Shown piece after piece: positions 36,652-44,976 of a stretch of 64,000 nt of DNA. Position 1 is the stretch's first letter. Each line of letters begins with the position of its first letter. Both the position numbers and the translations under genes were made by a program. A model generated the notes under the pieces. It saw nothing but the letters and a program-made list of their open reading frames with translations. It was not told the origin of the DNA and searched no databases. Origin of the DNA: Candidatus Nitrotoga sp. HW29. Its GTDB lineage: Bacteria; Pseudomonadota; Gammaproteobacteria; Burkholderiales; Gallionellaceae. The DNA lies in assembly GCF_924101635.2 (NCBI RefSeq), contig NZ_CAKMAA020000007.1, positions 21,931 to 85,930 of the forward strand. Direction: 5' to 3'.

Positions 36652-37452
36652 TCAAATTTTGAGATAGAACTCCATTTTGATCCCCGCCAACTCAATAATG
36701 TCATGCTCATTCAGCTGGCACGGTTGATCGTCCAGCGGCTTACCATTAAGATTGGGGTAGCTTGCCCCTTCCACATAAGTAATGAAATAACCACGCGGAC
36801 GACGCGTAAATACAACGACCTGCAAGCCGGACTTCCCTACCGTAGTCAGATTCTTCACTAGTTCAAGTTCTTTTCCTGCATTAGGTCCGGTTAATATCTG
36901 TATTACACCTATTGCTTGCTGCAAATCAGGCATTTTCTGGGCGGGGGGTACAAGAGCCGGCTGCGGCTGCAATAATGTAACAACCTCAGCCTGTCGCAAC
37001 TCAGATGTTCTCTCAGCAGGTGTTAATGGGGTTTGCTCCTTGGATTTTAATTTCCCTGATATTTCATGCGGCTCGGCTTTTACCGGAGGGGCAGATGCAA
37101 TACGGGAAGACGCACGAAATACCATTGTTTTCTCGAAGTCTGCCGCAGTAGATTGGCTTTTCTGATCATTTACATATTTAAGCTTATATTTACTAATTTC
37201 AATTACATCATTACTTTGCAAAAAATGTTTTTTAATTGCAGTACCATTTACTAAAATTCCATTGGTACTATCCAAATCTTCCAAAAAAGAATCATTCAGT
37301 ATGGTCACTACCGCTGCATGCTCGCCGCTAACTGCAAGATTATCAATAACGATCTCATTGTGCGGCTTGCGCCCTATCGTCATACGCTCTTTGTCCAGAA
37401 CATATTCCTGCAACACTCCACCATCCATGCTTAATATCAGTTTCGCCGCCAT
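36652..37452 (-). CDS. Protein with two FHA domains (phosphothreonine reader)
   Basis: A 266-residue soluble protein. Residues 1-95 form a canonical FHA domain: TIGRKPHNEIVIDN, then SGEHAAV (the Ser/His phosphothreonine pocket), DLDSTNGILVNG and IEISKYKLKY. A charged, proline-containing linker (about 100-175) leads to a second FHA-like fold (ELVKNLTTVGKSG to NLNGKPL to LNEHDIIELAGIKMEFYL), in which the classic GR/S-x-x-H pocket is degenerate, so it may bind without phosphothreonine. FHA domains read Thr phosphorylation. The gene begins 17 bases after a PP2C phosphatase and faces the Ser/Thr kinase gene at 38818, so kinase, phosphatase and reader form one set. Confidence 0.9.
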   Translation of the reverse strand: MAAKLILSMDGGVLQEYVLDKERMTIGRKPHNEIVIDNLAVSGEHAAVVTILNDSFLEDLDSTNGILVNGTAIKKHFLQSNDVIEISKYKLKYVNDQKSQSTAADFEKTMVFRASSRIASAPPVKAEPHEISGKLKSKEQTPLTPAERTSELRQAEVVTLLQPQPALVPPAQKMPDLQQAIGVIQILTGPNAGKELELVKNLTTVGKSGLQVVVFTRRPRGYFITYVEGASYPNLNGKPLDDQPCQLNEHDIIELAGIKMEFYLKI

Positions 37453-37469
37453 ATTATCAATCCCCGTAT

Positions 37470-38294
37470 TTAATTCTTGAACCAGGACAGTATTTTTGCG
37501 AGCCAGCCACGTTGCACGGCAAACTCACCATTAACCTTAATAAGTATTACCGATACATTATCCCGCCCGCCATTATCGTTTGCCATTTCAATCAATTGTT
37601 TCGCTGCCAATTTTAGATTGGCTCGCAGCATGTGCACCGTGTCTCTGATCTCATCGTCTTCGATCATGTCGTTCAAGCCGTCTGAGCATATTAAATAAAT
37701 ATCGCCCACTTGCACCGCATGAATTTGAATTTCCACCTCGACGGCTGGATCAACGCCAACCGCGCGCGTAATCAAATTTTTATTTTTGGATAGTCGCGCA
37801 TCTTTGGGACTTAGCAAACCTCTGTCAATTTGCTCCTGCAACAGTGAATGGTCACGAGTAATAGGCTCCAATATTTCACCACGCAATCGATACATCCGCG
37901 AATCGCCGACGTGAGCAACTGCTAAACGGTTATCGTAAAACAGCCCGGCTACTACCGTGGTACCCATACCAGCGTATTGCGGCTGGCTTTGCGACGAATG
38001 ATAGATAGAGGCATTGGCTTTTCGCACTTTTTCGCGTAACAGTGCCACACCGACATCTTCACTGCCTTCACCTCTATCTTCAGGACGCATGCTTTCCAAG
38101 CTATGCTTTATTTCGGTCGTTATCAGAGAAACTGTAATGCCGCTCGCAATTTCACCAGCATTATGCCCACCCATACCGTCCGCCAGCACCACTAATCCAC
38201 ACGACGCTTCATAAGCCACGCTATCTTCATTGTGCGAACGCGCAACACCCGGGTGAGTCTGACTAACGATTTCTAGCGCCTGTTCAATATCCAT
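37470..38294 (-). CDS. PP2C-family Ser/Thr protein phosphatase
   Basis: A phosphatase of about 274 residues that depends on Mg or Mn. The ATG at 38294 (MDIEQALEI) is chosen; one three codons upstream is equally open. Metal-binding motifs are complete: RSHNEDSV, LADGMGGHNAGE, GMGTTVVAG, VGDSRMYRLR, ICSDGLNDMI and GGRDNVSVILI. It matches the PstP/Stp1 type that opposes Hanks kinases. It is co-oriented with the FHA gene (17-base gap) and diverges from the cyclase-kinase operon, sharing the 38.3-38.8 kb regulatory gap. Confidence 0.93.
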   Translation of the reverse strand: MDIEQALEIVSQTHPGVARSHNEDSVAYEASCGLVVLADGMGGHNAGEIASGITVSLITTEIKHSLESMRPEDRGEGSEDVGVALLREKVRKANASIYHSSQSQPQYAGMGTTVVAGLFYDNRLAVAHVGDSRMYRLRGEILEPITRDHSLLQEQIDRGLLSPKDARLSKNKNLITRAVGVDPAVEVEIQIHAVQVGDIYLICSDGLNDMIEDDEIRDTVHMLRANLKLAAKQLIEMANDNGGRDNVSVILIKVNGEFAVQRGWLAKILSWFKN

Positions 38295-38817
38295 ATTGGG
38301 CATCTCTATACATTCAAAGCTCCAAGTTTTCTAGATCATCATTTTCTTAGCGTACCATTTTTTACAGCACACGCGTACCAATGGTGCATTGGAATACTGC
38401 CGAACCTCTACGCAAAATCAACGTAACAACATGTTACTGCACACCCCACAAATAAAATAAAAACACTATGTGAGATCAAAGCAGGTAATCAACTTTCGCC
38501 ACTCGCAAAAAACTCATCGGCTCATCTGTTAACAAATTAATGACGAATAGGCTTTTAGCAGGATATTTTTTATTCATCTTATTTTTTGTTCATTTTGGGA
38601 TCACATTGAGCTAAGAAAGATACAAAGTCGAACTAAAGTTTTTCAAAAATCATCCGCTATTTTAAATAGCAGCGGCTAATTGTAGCCTGCGCGTATAAAG
38701 CAAATCGAAGCGACATTGTCCTGATCATCCAAGCATAAAAATGCAAGCCATGAGTCCAGTTATCAAAAATTTTGAGCGTTTCTTTATCCACAGAATTTTA
38801 TATGTCGGTGTGGAAAA
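38295..38817. other. Divergent regulatory region between the phosphatase and cyclase-kinase genes
   Basis: About 520 bases, mostly AT-rich and without a supportable gene. It must hold the promoters of both the leftward PP2C-FHA pair and the rightward eight-gene chemosensory operon. Two half-sites (TGTGA at about 38469 and TCACA at about 38602) hint at a CRP/Vfr-like regulator, but neither forms a full palindrome. Confidence 0.5.
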
Positions 38818-40584
38818 ATGATTACATCATCAGAAATAGGCCGTATCACATTTCCCGTTTCCGGGCACTTGAAGCAGGCTAAAACCATACAAAAGTTAAT
38901 TGCCGAGGATATCACCGAATATGCGCCGACCCGCGATAATTCATTGCAATATAAAACGAATGAGTGCATCAATACCAAATTGCACCATAGTGAACTACCC
39001 AGCGGCAATGCTGTAATTCCTGCGGCCCAGAGCACGGTAAATGGCTCCGTGCTCTTCGTCGATATTCGTAACTTTACTATGTTCGCCGACCAACTCCATG
39101 CTGGGGAAGTAGTTGAATTTTTGAATACATTTTTTGAACAAGCGTATGAGCCAGTGCGCCAGCAGTGTGGATGGGTAGTAAGATTCCTCGGCGATGGAAT
39201 GGTAGCAATGTTTGAGCCGAAAGCAGAACAACCCGATGATCACGCCGAACGTGCACTTAAAGTGGCACTCCTGATAGTGCTCGCCGCCGACTCCTTCCGT
39301 AATTGGATCGCGCAGCGCTTCCCCGAACGGAAATTCCCTCAATTCGCAGTCGGTATCGGCATACATTCGGGCGAAGTGATGATATGCCAGATGGGCGGTG
39401 GCACCGTAATCGAAACCACCATAATCGGTGATACGGTAAACATTGCTGCTCGCCTGCAATTAATGACCAAGACTCTCGGTTGGAGCATAGCGACGAGCCG
39501 CTCCTGCGCAAATATAGCCGGAGACCGTTTTCAACTTGGCCGTGATAGCACGGTAACAATGAAGGGGGGAGCGGTACAAATTCAAGCCATAGAAATTGCG
39601 GGGCTTAATCCGTGTACCTCAACCAATTGTAATGATAGTTTTTTCTACGATAAGCTGAATCAGTCTTTAGCTGTGAATACGGCAATATTCGAGTTGGCAC
39701 GAGAGCAAACCGACTCGATACAAAACCATTATTCGAGCGCCGGAAGCGCGCTTGAGACAGCTCCTCAAGATCAACCAATCGAACTGGAAGGCTATCGCTT
39801 ACTGCGCAAGCTGGGACAAGGCGGAATGTCTGAAGTTTTTCTCGCAGAAAATCTTACCACGCACACTCAACAAGTTCTAAAACTTGTTCCAACGACAGCC
39901 ATTGACATTGATAACGACGATACATTACAACGTTTTTTACATGAGTTCGCACTTATCTCGCAGATTAATCATCCTAACGTCGCACGCATCTATAAACAGG
40001 GTTTCACTTCGACCCACGCTTATATCTCTATGGAGTTTTTTCCCGGTGGAGATTTACGGCACCTGATCTCGGAGCAGCCCACCCCGCAAATCGCAATTGC
40101 CTCGTTGCTTCAGATCATGGGTGGACTCTCCGCCATCCATGCACTGGGCATCATTCATTGCGATATGAAACCCGACAATGTAATGATCCGCAGAGACGGC
40201 TCACTCGCACTTGCCGATTTCGGAATTGCCGAGCATTCCGACGTCAGCAAGTTATCTACCCGCCCCGGTGAGATTATGGGTTCACCATCCTATCTTGCGC
40301 CCGAGCAGGCGTTAGGTCTGCCTGTCGATGAACGGACGGATCTGTATAGCATGGGCGCCATGTTTTACGAAATGCTGACCGGACGGCCGCCATACAATGG
40401 AAACTCCGTGCAGGCAATTCTTTACCAACACGTCAACCTTCCGGTACCTGTATTACCCGTGGGTCTTGAGCGCTTTCAACCCATCCTGAATCGCATGATG
40501 GCCAAATCGGCCGCCGCACGCTTTGAAAGCGCCGACGCAGTCGTCGAATACGTGATTTCCTCCGGCTTGATCGGAAATCTATGA
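38818..40584 (+). CDS. Fusion of class III nucleotide cyclase and Hanks-type Ser/Thr kinase
   Basis: A 588-residue soluble protein, first gene of the pilus chemosensory operon. Residues about 75-270 are a class III cyclase homology domain: metal Asp82 in FVDIRNFT and Asp126 in RFLGDGM, plus GDTVNIAARLQ with the transition-state Asn and Arg. At the usual adenine-selecting Lys position there is Arg122, so ATP specificity is not certain. Residues about 325-580 are a protein kinase: LGQGGMSEVF loop, Lys355, HCDMKPDN with Asp449 (a non-RD kinase, Cys for Arg), DFG with Asp467, and APE. All catalytic residues of both domains are present. No membrane segment is seen. Confidence 0.9.
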   Translation: MITSSEIGRITFPVSGHLKQAKTIQKLIAEDITEYAPTRDNSLQYKTNECINTKLHHSELPSGNAVIPAAQSTVNGSVLFVDIRNFTMFADQLHAGEVVEFLNTFFEQAYEPVRQQCGWVVRFLGDGMVAMFEPKAEQPDDHAERALKVALLIVLAADSFRNWIAQRFPERKFPQFAVGIGIHSGEVMICQMGGGTVIETTIIGDTVNIAARLQLMTKTLGWSIATSRSCANIAGDRFQLGRDSTVTMKGGAVQIQAIEIAGLNPCTSTNCNDSFFYDKLNQSLAVNTAIFELAREQTDSIQNHYSSAGSALETAPQDQPIELEGYRLLRKLGQGGMSEVFLAENLTTHTQQVLKLVPTTAIDIDNDDTLQRFLHEFALISQINHPNVARIYKQGFTSTHAYISMEFFPGGDLRHLISEQPTPQIAIASLLQIMGGLSAIHALGIIHCDMKPDNVMIRRDGSLALADFGIAEHSDVSKLSTRPGEIMGSPSYLAPEQALGLPVDERTDLYSMGAMFYEMLTGRPPYNGNSVQAILYQHVNLPVPVLPVGLERFQPILNRMMAKSAAARFESADAVVEYVISSGLIGNL

Positions 40585-41531
40585 TGATCGAAGCATTCAC
40601 ATCCATGCCCCCAGCAAAATCCCAATACACCATAGATGTCCACGGCTTTAGCCAGACCGAACGGATTATCTTGAAGAGTATTTTCAACTTATCCGCGCGT
40701 CGTGCGCCTAAGTTTGTCGAGTTTATGCCGGCAGTGGATTCAACGATGGGTTCAGCACCGGACGTTTTTCTCGTGGATGCTGAAGACGCAAGTGCGATAG
40801 CAGATTTTCGTCAAAAAAATGCCAGTAACGCTCGGCCTGCAATCCTGATTGGTGACACCGATCACGGTATTGCGTGCACAACAACTTTGTCACGACCTTT
40901 GCAATGGACAAAACTGTTCAAAGCATTCGATCTCGCAGTAGGAATTAACCTACCCAACCAAGCACCTAAACTAGAGCCTGCAATTCGTATAACAGCCCCC
41001 TACGAAAAAACCCAACCGATAATCGCAATATCCGCCCTGCGTCCATCGGTGTCTCCAATAACTCCACCACAAATATCAGATACAGCGGCACAGAAATTAG
41101 CCTCAGCAAATCACAACTTGGCGAATAACATGGCCTCCGCGTCCCCGCCGGATCGCCCATTTAATTGGGTTTTAGTCTGCGACGACAATATGACTGTGCG
41201 TGAATTCATGCGCATCAAGCTCGCGCCATTTGGTTTCAATGTCGATTACGCCGAAACAGGAGAACAGGCAGTTGGACTCACCGGTACCAAACACTACACC
41301 TGTGTCTTTCTCGATGTTGTAATGCCAGGAATCAATGGTTATCAGGTTTGCAAACTTATCAAGTCCAAGAAAGGCGCCGCAAAAACTGCGGTGGTGATGC
41401 TTTCAAGTAAAGATTCAACTTTTGACAAGATCCGAGGCACTATGTCTGGTTGCGATACTTACCTCACAAAACCGGTCAACGAAAACCGCCTTTTGGAAGT
41501 AATCAGCAAATACCTGCCAACGAATGCCTGA
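40581..41531 (+). CDS. Response regulator: degenerate receiver-like N terminus plus intact C-terminal receiver
   Basis: A 316-residue protein whose start overlaps the kinase stop by 4 bases. Residues about 195-315 are a complete receiver: LVCDDNMTVREFM with the acidic pair, FLDVVMPGINGYQ with the phospho-acceptor Asp, MLSSKDS and TKPV. Residues 1-125 look like a worn receiver (DVHGFSQTERIILKSIF to VFLVDAEDAS to RPAILIGD to LSRPLQWTKLFKAFDLA): the fold seems kept but the Asp pocket is not. A flexible linker joins them. By position it corresponds to PilG, the CheY-like protein acting on PilB in Pil-Chp systems. Confidence 0.85.
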   Translation: MMIEAFTSMPPAKSQYTIDVHGFSQTERIILKSIFNLSARRAPKFVEFMPAVDSTMGSAPDVFLVDAEDASAIADFRQKNASNARPAILIGDTDHGIACTTTLSRPLQWTKLFKAFDLAVGINLPNQAPKLEPAIRITAPYEKTQPIIAISALRPSVSPITPPQISDTAAQKLASANHNLANNMASASPPDRPFNWVLVCDDNMTVREFMRIKLAPFGFNVDYAETGEQAVGLTGTKHYTCVFLDVVMPGINGYQVCKLIKSKKGAAKTAVVMLSSKDSTFDKIRGTMSGCDTYLTKPVNENRLLEVISKYLPTNA

Positions 41532-41581
41532 TCCGATCACATTACATTTTGCTCAATCCAATTATTTAAGGAGTAACAACC

Positions 41582-41944
41582 ATGACCATCAAAAAAGTTC
41601 TTTGCGTCGACGATTCGTATACTGATCTTGTCAATATTCAAACAATCGTAATCGGCACAGGCCGCTTTGTCGTCACCGCCGCTAACGGCAAGGATGCGAT
41701 CGAGAAGACCAAATCCGAAAAACCGGATCTGATTTTTATGGATGTAAACATGCCGGATATGGATGGCTTTGCCGCTACCCGCGCTTTAAAAAAAGATCCC
41801 GCAACCAAGGACATTCCGGTCGTATTTGTAACCAGCAAGGACCAAAAAGCAGACAAAATGTGGGGGCAAATGCAAGGAGGAAGCGGATATGTCGTCAAAC
41901 CCTATACATCCGATGATATTGTCAGGCTCATCAACACATTATGA
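41582..41944 (+). CDS. pilH: CheY-like response regulator, PilH-like
   Basis: A 120-residue single receiver domain. VLCVDDSYTDLVNI, LIFMDVNMPDMDGFAATRAL with the phospho-acceptor Asp, VFVTSKDQKADKMW and the closing KPYTSDDIVRLI give the typical pattern, and the DKMWGQMQGGSGYVVKPY segment is characteristic of PilH. AAGGAG lies just upstream of the ATG. In Pil-Chp systems PilH acts with retraction or as a phosphate sink for the kinase. It sits between the two-receiver protein and the CheW. Confidence 0.9.
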   Translation: MTIKKVLCVDDSYTDLVNIQTIVIGTGRFVVTAANGKDAIEKTKSEKPDLIFMDVNMPDMDGFAATRALKKDPATKDIPVVFVTSKDQKADKMWGQMQGGSGYVVKPYTSDDIVRLINTL

Positions 41945-42001
41945 CTACTCTGTTCACACATTGGAATGTCTTCTTGTTGACCCATTCTGTACCAGACAGC
42001 C

Positions 42002-42559
42002 ATGCAAAACGAAATCAATTCTGCTGATTCGCTGCTAGCGCCGAGCGTGGCATTGCACCCGGCACGCACGACAGGCGCATTCATGACCATTGGGCTTCCG
42101 CGACGGCACGAGACTTCACTCGCCGCAACCCAGGAATGGATAGATTTTGAAGTCGCAAATATTAAATTTCTGGTTCCACACACACAAGTAAACGAAATTT
42201 CAGAAATGCCGCCTGTTTTTCGGCTTCCTAACACGGGCCGCTGGTTGTTTGGCCTAGTGAATCTTCATGGCAATCTTGTACCAGTGTTTGATTTAGCGTC
42301 ACTCGTCGGCGGTGTCTGCAACACAAAATCGAAAACGATGCTCCTCGTGCTTGGTCGCGGTGATGCGATCGCAGCTATCGTAATTAACGGTATTCCGAAC
42401 CGCAAGCGTTTCGGAATTTCGAATCGAACCTCGCTGCCGGCAGTTCCAGAGCCAATTCGCGACTACATACCTAACGCTTATGCAGAAAAAGAACAGGTGT
42501 GGCTGGAGCTCGATCATGTTCGCTTCTTCGAAATGATGGCACACAAAATTTCAGGCTGA
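42002..42559 (+). CDS. pilI: CheW-type adaptor, PilI-like
   Basis: A 185-residue CheW-domain protein that couples the receptor to the CheA kinase. The first 45 residues are a variable tail. The CheW fold runs from EWIDFEVANIKFLVPHTQVNEI through LFGLVNLHGNLVPVFDLASLV to LVLGRGDAIAAIVINGI. It lies 57 bases after the PilH-like gene and 40 bases before the receptor gene. It is one of three CheW-like proteins in this operon. Confidence 0.9.
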   Translation: MQNEINSADSLLAPSVALHPARTTGAFMTIGLPRRHETSLAATQEWIDFEVANIKFLVPHTQVNEISEMPPVFRLPNTGRWLFGLVNLHGNLVPVFDLASLVGGVCNTKSKTMLLVLGRGDAIAAIVINGIPNRKRFGISNRTSLPAVPEPIRDYIPNAYAEKEQVWLELDHVRFFEMMAHKISG

Positions 42560-42599
42560 CGTACCCACCCCCAACTTACGACCCTATTGGAGAAACAAC

Positions 42600-44918
42600 A
42601 TGAAAAGCAGGCTGAACATCACTTTCCTTACCCGGATGAAGCTGTGGCAGAAATTCTTACTCTTGGGCGTCGTCGCGCTACCCGCTGCCGGAGTGCCAGC
42701 CTACCTGTTTTTGACGCAGACCATCGCCGCCATTCAGACCGCCAAGCTCGAGGCGAGTGGAATTGATCCCGCAACAAAGCTGCTTAAGGTCATCCAGAAT
42801 ACCCAACAGCATCGCGGCTTGGCCGCCGCTTTCATTGGCGGGAATGCTTCTGTAGCTGCCGATCGCGCCGCCAAGGAAGCAGAGGTTGCTCAGGCGATCA
42901 GTACCTTCGATCCCTACATGAAAAATAACAACAATGCCAAACAAACCGAGGCATGGGAAAAAGTAAAATCTGATTGGACACAAATCGCATCCGAAACCGC
43001 GAGCCAACGCGCAGACACGCGCAAATCATTTGCTGATCACTCTGCACTGGTCACTACCGAACTGACTCTGCTTGATCTTCTTATGGATCATTACAAGCTC
43101 TCATTCGAATCAGACGCCGCAACACACTTCCTGATTCAAGCCACACTCGCAGATCTACCGCAAGTCGCTGAGACATTAGGGCAGGTACGGGCGTTTGGCG
43201 TCGCCCGGCTCGCGGAAGCCGAGCGCTTAATCATCGCTCAGCAATCCGGTACCGAACTAGACAAAGAAACAATTACCTCGACCGACCGCGCGACAATGGC
43301 AACTTTAATCTCGGCTTTGACCGCCAAAACCAATCAAGCGACCAATCAATTAGGTAAAGCACAAATCGAGGAAGCACGAATTAAGGACAAGATTGCGGGC
43401 AGAGATCAAATCGCTGAAGAACAAATCAAACATCTTGCCGATCTGGCCGCCGCTGAAATCAGCAATGCGCAGCGGCTGCAATTCAGTTCCGTAGAGTACG
43501 TCAAGCAATTCACTGCCAGTATCAACGAACAATTCAAATTAATTGATATCGCGATGGTGGCGTTGAACGACGAGTTGCAACTCAAGGTTGCAAACCTGCT
43601 CAAGCATTCATTAACACTGTCGGGCGTGGTGCTCGCCTTCATTTTATTTGCAGCGCTTCTCGCCTTGCTGATCACACGAAATGTTACCGACACAGTACGT
43701 TTATTACAGCTATCGGTCGAAAAAGTGCGTGGTGGAGATAACACAGCACTAGGCTCGATCGATGCAAAAGACGAAGTCGGTGATTTGGGGCGGACAGTTA
43801 ATCAACTACTGGAAGAACGCATGGCCGGGCAACGCAAGGCTGAAGCGGAAACTGAAGCGCTCAATGACTCGGTAATCTCACTCCTGCAAACAATGCAAAA
43901 GCTCTCGGAAAAAAATCTCACGGTCAAGGCGCCTGTCACGCAAGACATCGTAGGTACGGTGTCTGATGCCGTAAATCAGCACACGGAAGAGACAAGCAAA
44001 GTACTTTACCGAGTCATGCAAATCGCTGGCCAAGTGGAAAATTCCTCGGTCAAATTAAAAGGGCAGGCAGATCAAGTACAAGTAACCGCTGCAATAGAAC
44101 GAAAAGGCGTCGAAGAAATGATCCGTGAGCTCGCCACTTCAACCGAAGCCATGAATAACGTGGCACAGCTCACCGCGAAATCCCACATTGCATCCGGTGA
44201 TGCGACCCGTTCAACCCTCTCTGCACTTAATGCCGTAACCGGAACGATGAAGGGTATGAACTCAATCCGTGAAATGATTGCCGAAACCGAGAAGCGAATC
44301 AAACGCCTTGGTGAACGCTCACAGGAAATCAGTGGTATCGTGAATTTGATCAATACAATCGCGGAGCGTACTCATGTACTTGCGTTGAACGCGAGTGTGC
44401 AGGCCGCAGTCGCTGGCGATGCAGGCCGCGGCTTCGCGGTCGTGGCCGAAGAAGTACAACGCCTTGCCGAATCCTCCCGCAACGCTACCGCGCAAATTGG
44501 CACGTTGGTAAATAACATTCAAATCGAAACGAACGACACAATCAATACAGTGAACAAAACGATCTCTCAAGTAGTACAAGGAACCGAGTTCGCTGAAAAA
44601 GCAGGCGTTCAAATGGCAGAAACACAGAAGGCAACTGATAATTTGGTGGATTTAGTGCTGCAGATTGCCGTCAGTCTGGAGGTGCAAATCAAGAGTGCAG
44701 AAATTCTGCAAAACAGAGTTGAAGATATTGGCCGTAGCGCAGAAAAAACCGGAGAACAAATCACAACCCAGACGGCCGAAACCAACCTGCTCTCCCGATC
44801 CGCCGAGCAATTGGTGAGAACGGTAGGCGTATTCAAGCTACCGAGTGCACAAACACTTGGATTGTCAATCATGCCAGAGCGTACGAGCGCCATGCCCAAG
44901 CTCCAAGCGGTTGTTTAA
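42600..44918 (+). CDS. pilJ: Methyl-accepting chemoreceptor, PilJ-like
   Basis: A 772-residue inner-membrane receptor. One helix lies near residues 18-40 and a second near 335-358 (SLTLSGVVLAFILFAALLALLI). The roughly 300-residue periplasmic part between them is all-helical and includes LKVIQNTQQHRGLAAAFIGGN, which recalls the nitrate-sensing-type helical bundle. HAMP follows (LLQLSVEKVRGGD), then the signalling domain with a hairpin tip AERTHVLALNASVQAAVAGDAGRGFAVVAEEV cut here for length. No C-terminal CheR-binding pentapeptide and no cheR/cheB genes are seen in this operon. Confidence 0.92.
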   Translation: MKSRLNITFLTRMKLWQKFLLLGVVALPAAGVPAYLFLTQTIAAIQTAKLEASGIDPATKLLKVIQNTQQHRGLAAAFIGGNASVAADRAAKEAEVAQAISTFDPYMKNNNNAKQTEAWEKVKSDWTQIASETASQRADTRKSFADHSALVTTELTLLDLLMDHYKLSFESDAATHFLIQATLADLPQVAETLGQVRAFGVARLAEAERLIIAQQSGTELDKETITSTDRATMATLISALTAKTNQATNQLGKAQIEEARIKDKIAGRDQIAEEQIKHLADLAAAEISNAQRLQFSSVEYVKQFTASINEQFKLIDIAMVALNDELQLKVANLLKHSLTLSGVVLAFILFAALLALLITRNVTDTVRLLQLSVEKVRGGDNTALGSIDAKDEVGDLGRTVNQLLEERMAGQRKAEAETEALNDSVISLLQTMQKLSEKNLTVKAPVTQDIVGTVSDAVNQHTEETSKVLYRVMQIAGQVENSSVKLKGQADQVQVTAAIERKGVEEMIRELATSTEAMNNVAQLTAKSHIASGDATRSTLSALNAVTGTMKGMNSIREMIAETEKRIKRLGERSQEISGIVNLINTIAERTHVLALNASVQAAVAGDAGRGFAVVAEEVQRLAESSRNATAQIGTLVNNIQIETNDTINTVNKTISQVVQGTEFAEKAGVQMAETQKATDNLVDLVLQIAVSLEVQIKSAEILQNRVEDIGRSAEKTGEQITTQTAETNLLSRSAEQLVRTVGVFKLPSAQTLGLSIMPERTSAMPKLQAVV

Positions 44919-44976
44919 ACCTGCAATAACGGCGGCACAATGGTGCCGTCGTGCTTCGACCCGAGGATGATAGACA

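Noticed and set aside
38440..38620. Possible CRP/Vfr sites before the cyclase-kinase operon
   Set aside because: Only half-sites are present (TGTGA, TCACA) with no matching partner half at the right spacing.
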